Shown: positions 61,273 through 64,000 of the stretch, piece by piece
Numbering within the stretch: position 1 is the first letter of the stretch
How the letters are laid out: each line of letters begins with the position of its first letter
Assembly (NCBI RefSeq): GCF_000688235.1
Contig: NZ_JHYO01000005.1
Coordinates: forward strand, 114,159 to 178,158
From: Terasakiella pusilla DSM 6293
GTDB taxonomy: Bacteria; Pseudomonadota; Alphaproteobacteria; Rhodospirillales; Terasakiellaceae
DNA length: 64,000 nt
Direction of reading: 5' to 3'
Translations under genes and position numbers: made by a program
The notes under the pieces: model-generated
Seen by the model: the letters and a program-made list of their open reading frames with translations, nothing else
Databases searched by the model: none
What the model was told of the DNA's origin: nothing

Positions 61273-61290
61273 ATCATTATAATCTTGATT

Positions 61291-61839
61291 TTATTTAATA
61301 AGCGGCAAAATGGCCTTGAAGTTTTCTGTGCCGGACACGCCCAGCCATTCAAACATCACCATTTCAGCGCAAACAATTTGCGCACCGGCCTGACGCATCC
61401 GTTCAATCCCCAGCATTTTGTTTTTTGCTGTCCGTGAGGCAACCGCATCTTCGACGACAAAAACCTGATAGTCCTTTTCAATCAGGTCCAACACTGTTTG
61501 TAAAACGCACACATGGGTTTCCATGCCACTGACAACGATTTGGCGAGCGTCCGACAGTTCCAGAGATTTAACAAAGGCCGGTTCCTCCATGCTGGAGAAA
61601 CTCATTTTCTCCACCACGTTTTCCTTGGACATATGGGCCGCAAGCTGTGGCACTGTGCCCCCGATCCCGGCGGGATATTGCTCCGTCACGATATGCGGAA
61701 CATTCAGGATTGTGGCGGCCTGAAGTAACTTTACATTCGCAGAAATCGCTTCTTCCCCCTTAAACATTGCGGGGGCCAATCGTTCTTGAACATCGACAAT
61801 TACAAATAAACTATTCTCTGCTTTCATGCGTAAAGCCAT
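61291..61839 (-). CDS. isochorismatase-family cysteine hydrolase
   Basis: The 182-residue protein has the family Asp in VIVDVQERL near residue 12, a following Lys (VVEKMSFSS) near 81, and the catalytic Cys in METHVCVLQT near 113. It most resembles YcaC-like hydrolases of unknown substrate. The ATG at 61839 has AGGCAGG upstream; the frame could extend six codons. Confidence 0.87.
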   Translation of the reverse strand: MALRMKAENSLFVIVDVQERLAPAMFKGEEAISANVKLLQAATILNVPHIVTEQYPAGIGGTVPQLAAHMSKENVVEKMSFSSMEEPAFVKSLELSDARQIVVSGMETHVCVLQTVLDLIEKDYQVFVVEDAVASRTAKNKMLGIERMRQAGAQIVCAEMVMFEWLGVSGTENFKAILPLIK

Positions 61840-61972
61840 AAGCCTGCCTTTCTTCAATTATCCTTTTTTGACACGTTAACCGATCTTCAAACAAAGAGAA
61901 AGTGCCATAATTATTGACTTCTGCGGATAATTACCTAATATCCCGCCAACATATATGTGGAAAGAAATGTAA

Positions 61973-63646
61973 ATGAATTTTGCCGATCTCGGACTAACTG
62001 AAAAGCTCCTCTCTGCTGTCACGGACGCAGGATATGAAACCCCGACCCCCATTCAGGCACAAGCTATCCCCCAGGTTTTGATGGGGCGCGACATTTTAGG
62101 CTGTGCGCAAACAGGGACAGGGAAAACGGCCTCATTTACCCTCCCAATGATAGACATTCTGGCGTCAGGACGTGCCCGTGCCCGCATGCCGCGCTCGCTG
62201 ATCCTTGCCCCAACCCGTGAGCTTGCCGCGCAGGTTGCCGACAATTTTGAAACCTATGGCAAAAACCATAAGCTCAGCATGGCCCTGCTCATTGGCGGGA
62301 CATCTATGGGCGATCAAATGAAGATCATTGATCGTGGCGTAGACGTTCTCATCGCCACGCCTGGTCGTTTGCTGGACTTATTTGAACGCGGCAGCCTTCT
62401 CTTGCGCGACGTAAAGATCCTCGTGATTGACGAGGCTGACCGCATGATGGACATGGGCTTTATCCCTGATGTGGAAAAGATCGTTTCTCTATTGCCACAA
62501 ATTCGCCAAACGTTGTTTTTCTCAGCTACCATGGCGCCAGAAATTAAAAAGCTTGCTGACAAATTCCTGATGAACCCGAAAGAGATCACAGTCAGCCGCC
62601 CGGCGACAACGGCGGACACCGTGCGCCAAGGTCTTCTGATGGTTGATTGCAAAGCAACTGACGGAAAAACAAAACGTGATGCGCTGCGCCAACTGATTGA
62701 AAGCGAAGACGTTAAAAACGCCATCGTCTTTTGTAACCGCAAGCGCGATGTGGACATTGTTTATCGCTCTCTTAACAAGCATGGCTTTAATGCCGGCCAG
62801 ATGCACGGCGACATGGCCCAATCCGCCCGTATGGAAACGCTGGATAAATTTAAAAACGACGAAATCACGTTCCTCGTCTGTAGTGACGTTGCCGCACGTG
62901 GTCTTGACGTTCCTGCCCTAAGTCACGTGTTCAACTATGACCTCCCCAGCAATGCGGACGATTATGTTCACCGCATTGGCCGTACAGGGCGCGCAGGCAA
63001 ACAAGGTACGGCCCTGAGCCTGTCCACACCGTCAGATAAAAAATATCTCGGTGCCATCGTCAAATTGATCGGCAATAAAATCCCGCCCATTGACTTAAAG
63101 CTGGAAGAACCGACACACAAAGAAGCCCGTCCGCCGAAGGCCAATCCGAAACGCGAACGTGAACGCGACCAAGACCAGGATCGCCGCAGTCGCAACACCC
63201 GAAACCGTCGCTACGATTCTCAAGATGAAGTTCAGGTTCAGGAAGAACCGGAAAACGGTGTCATCATTGGGATGGGCACACATACACCGGCCTTCCTTCT
63301 GCGTCCGATTACATTGGAAGAAGAAGAAAAGCCAGTCGCTAAAAAGGCGACCACCAGAAAAACCACGGCGAGAAAAGCACCGGCTAAAAAGACAACCGCC
63401 GCTGCCAAAAAGAAAACGCCCGCTAAAAAAGAAGCTCCTGCTGAAACACCTGCAGAAGAAACACCCACAGCTGCGCCAACGGAGGTTGAAGCTAAACCTG
63501 CTGACAAGCCGGAGAAGCCTAAAGCACCGCGTAAGCGCCGCACGACCACCAAGAAAAAGGTCGAGGAAATCAAGATTGTTGAAGGTCCGGCAGAAGAACC
63601 GGCAAAACCTGAAACACCTGAAACACCTGAAACAGACAACGCCTAA
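61973..63646 (+). CDS. DEAD-box RNA helicase (RhlE-like) with histone-like Lys/Ala-rich tail
   Basis: The 557-residue protein has a complete helicase core (about 1-370): the Q motif, AQTGTGKT, DEADRMMDMGF, SAT, and HRIGRTGRAG. It resembles RhlE and should unwind structured RNA, for example in ribosome assembly. After residue 380 comes a basic Arg/Glu/Asp-rich stretch, then a tail (about 445-557) of repeated Lys-Lys/Ala/Pro/Thr units like AlgP or H1-type proteins, ending in PETPETPET. The tail is probably disordered and nucleic-acid binding. Confidence 0.93.
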   Translation: MNFADLGLTEKLLSAVTDAGYETPTPIQAQAIPQVLMGRDILGCAQTGTGKTASFTLPMIDILASGRARARMPRSLILAPTRELAAQVADNFETYGKNHKLSMALLIGGTSMGDQMKIIDRGVDVLIATPGRLLDLFERGSLLLRDVKILVIDEADRMMDMGFIPDVEKIVSLLPQIRQTLFFSATMAPEIKKLADKFLMNPKEITVSRPATTADTVRQGLLMVDCKATDGKTKRDALRQLIESEDVKNAIVFCNRKRDVDIVYRSLNKHGFNAGQMHGDMAQSARMETLDKFKNDEITFLVCSDVAARGLDVPALSHVFNYDLPSNADDYVHRIGRTGRAGKQGTALSLSTPSDKKYLGAIVKLIGNKIPPIDLKLEEPTHKEARPPKANPKRERERDQDQDRRSRNTRNRRYDSQDEVQVQEEPENGVIIGMGTHTPAFLLRPITLEEEEKPVAKKATTRKTTARKAPAKKTTAAAKKKTPAKKEAPAETPAEETPTAAPTEVEAKPADKPEKPKAPRKRRTTTKKKVEEIKIVEGPAEEPAKPETPETPETDNA

Positions 63647-63653
63647 CGAAAAA

Positions 63654-63675
63654 GGCCTCCGACAGATCGGAGGCC
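63654..63675 (+). terminator. hairpin 1 after the helicase gene
   Basis: GGCCTCCGA and TCGGAGGCC pair across a four-base loop directly after the stop codon. No T run follows, so it may protect the 3' end or attenuate. Confidence 0.6.
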
Positions 63676-63688
63676 TCAGATCTCTGAC

Positions 63689-63724
63689 AAACCCCGTCAA
63701 TTTTGGCGGGGTTTGTTATTTTCT
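63689..63724 (+). terminator. terminator after the helicase gene
   Basis: AAACCCCG and CGGGGTTT pair and lead into TGTTATTTTCT, a second, more typical terminator. Confidence 0.7.
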
Positions 63725-63788
63725 ATAAGGTTGTGTTTTTTTGTTCTGTTGGACATTTCTTTAAGCAGGTTGCTCCACTGCTTCATTT

Positions 63789-64000
63789 TCAGGCATATGT
63801 GGGCGTTCCAGTGGGTAAATATCGCCATAAAAACCTGAGACGGGCTAAGATGAGGGCGATTTTCTTGATGTTTTGGGCGGTGGCTGCCATCAAGCATTGC
63901 TCTTTCACTTTAGTCAGGCCTCTCAGACGGGCATAGCGGTGCCCATGTAGTTGTTTGGCATCAGCAAAACTGCGTTCCACAGTTTCCTTGCGCCGTTTGT
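63789..64000 (-). mobile_element. IS1182-type transposase, C-terminal end (cut by window edge)
   Basis: The minus frame reads [19 protein letters not shown], then [14 protein letters not shown] and [20 protein letters not shown] residues, and ends at a stop at 63789. This is the conserved C-terminus of IS1182/DDE_Tnp_1-type transposases. The rest, including most of the catalytic core, lies beyond base 64000, so completeness cannot be judged. Confidence 0.8.

Overview
The window looks like chromosomal DNA of a free-living, probably aquatic alphaproteobacterium of the Rhodospirillales type. This is inferred from gene content and gene order: mfd-sdhE divergent from recG, the aminotransferase-hom-glpX-recJ block, DUF1491, DUF2783, a class I PHA synthase and GC content near 50%. 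A Terasakiella-like genome would fit, but the genus cannot be settled from the sequence alone.

Left part (1-10222): the minus strand is one uninterrupted reading frame of more than 3400 codons that runs off the left edge. It encodes a giant surface or secreted protein with a BapA-like prefix, a FecR-type domain, about 2600 residues of Ala-rich cysteine-free helical rod, and then cadherin/VCBS-like repeats. Next come L-serine dehydratase under a tandem glycine riboswitch (10.6-12.3 kb) and a MarR regulator divergent from a small aromatic-oxidation operon (VOC protein, FAD hydroxylase, DUF2783). A tRNA-Ser, a PiT phosphate transporter behind a PHO box and a PhoD-like phosphatase follow.

Middle (19.8-34.3 kb): pirin, a Crp/Fnr regulator flanked by two very small membrane proteins, a class III nucleotide cyclase, a PleD-like protein with a dead GGDEF site, and an FrnE-type oxidoreductase. 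Then come mfd, sdhE and recG, a periplasmic binding protein, DUF502, a stand-alone cNMP-binding protein and a Nudix hydrolase.

34.2-39.8 kb: a type I secretion operon with two different ABC subunits plus an HlyD adaptor but no TolC. Both ABC subunits have aberrant signature motifs. It is a plausible but unproven exporter for the giant protein. Then follow a GcvR-like ACT protein, LptD, PHA synthase, a HisN-like phosphatase, DUF1491, a HIT protein, a RutR-like TetR regulator, two small proteins and a parvulin.

48.9-52.9 kb: a compact nitric-oxide signalling operon made of H-NOX, a hybrid histidine kinase with Hpt, and a REC-HD-GYP c-di-GMP phosphodiesterase, preceded by a perfect inverted repeat. 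Three tandem tRNA-Glu genes follow. The right end has recJ, glpX (with substituted active-site residues), hom, an aminotransferase, an OmpA lipoprotein, gamma-carbonic anhydrase, an alpha/beta hydrolase, an isochorismatase-like protein, a DEAD-box helicase with a histone-like tail, and the C-terminus of an IS1182-type transposase cut by the window edge.

The common themes are surface attachment and second messengers: adhesin, type I secretion, NO sensing, c-di-GMP turnover, cNMP synthesis and cNMP binding. A regulatory link between them is inference.
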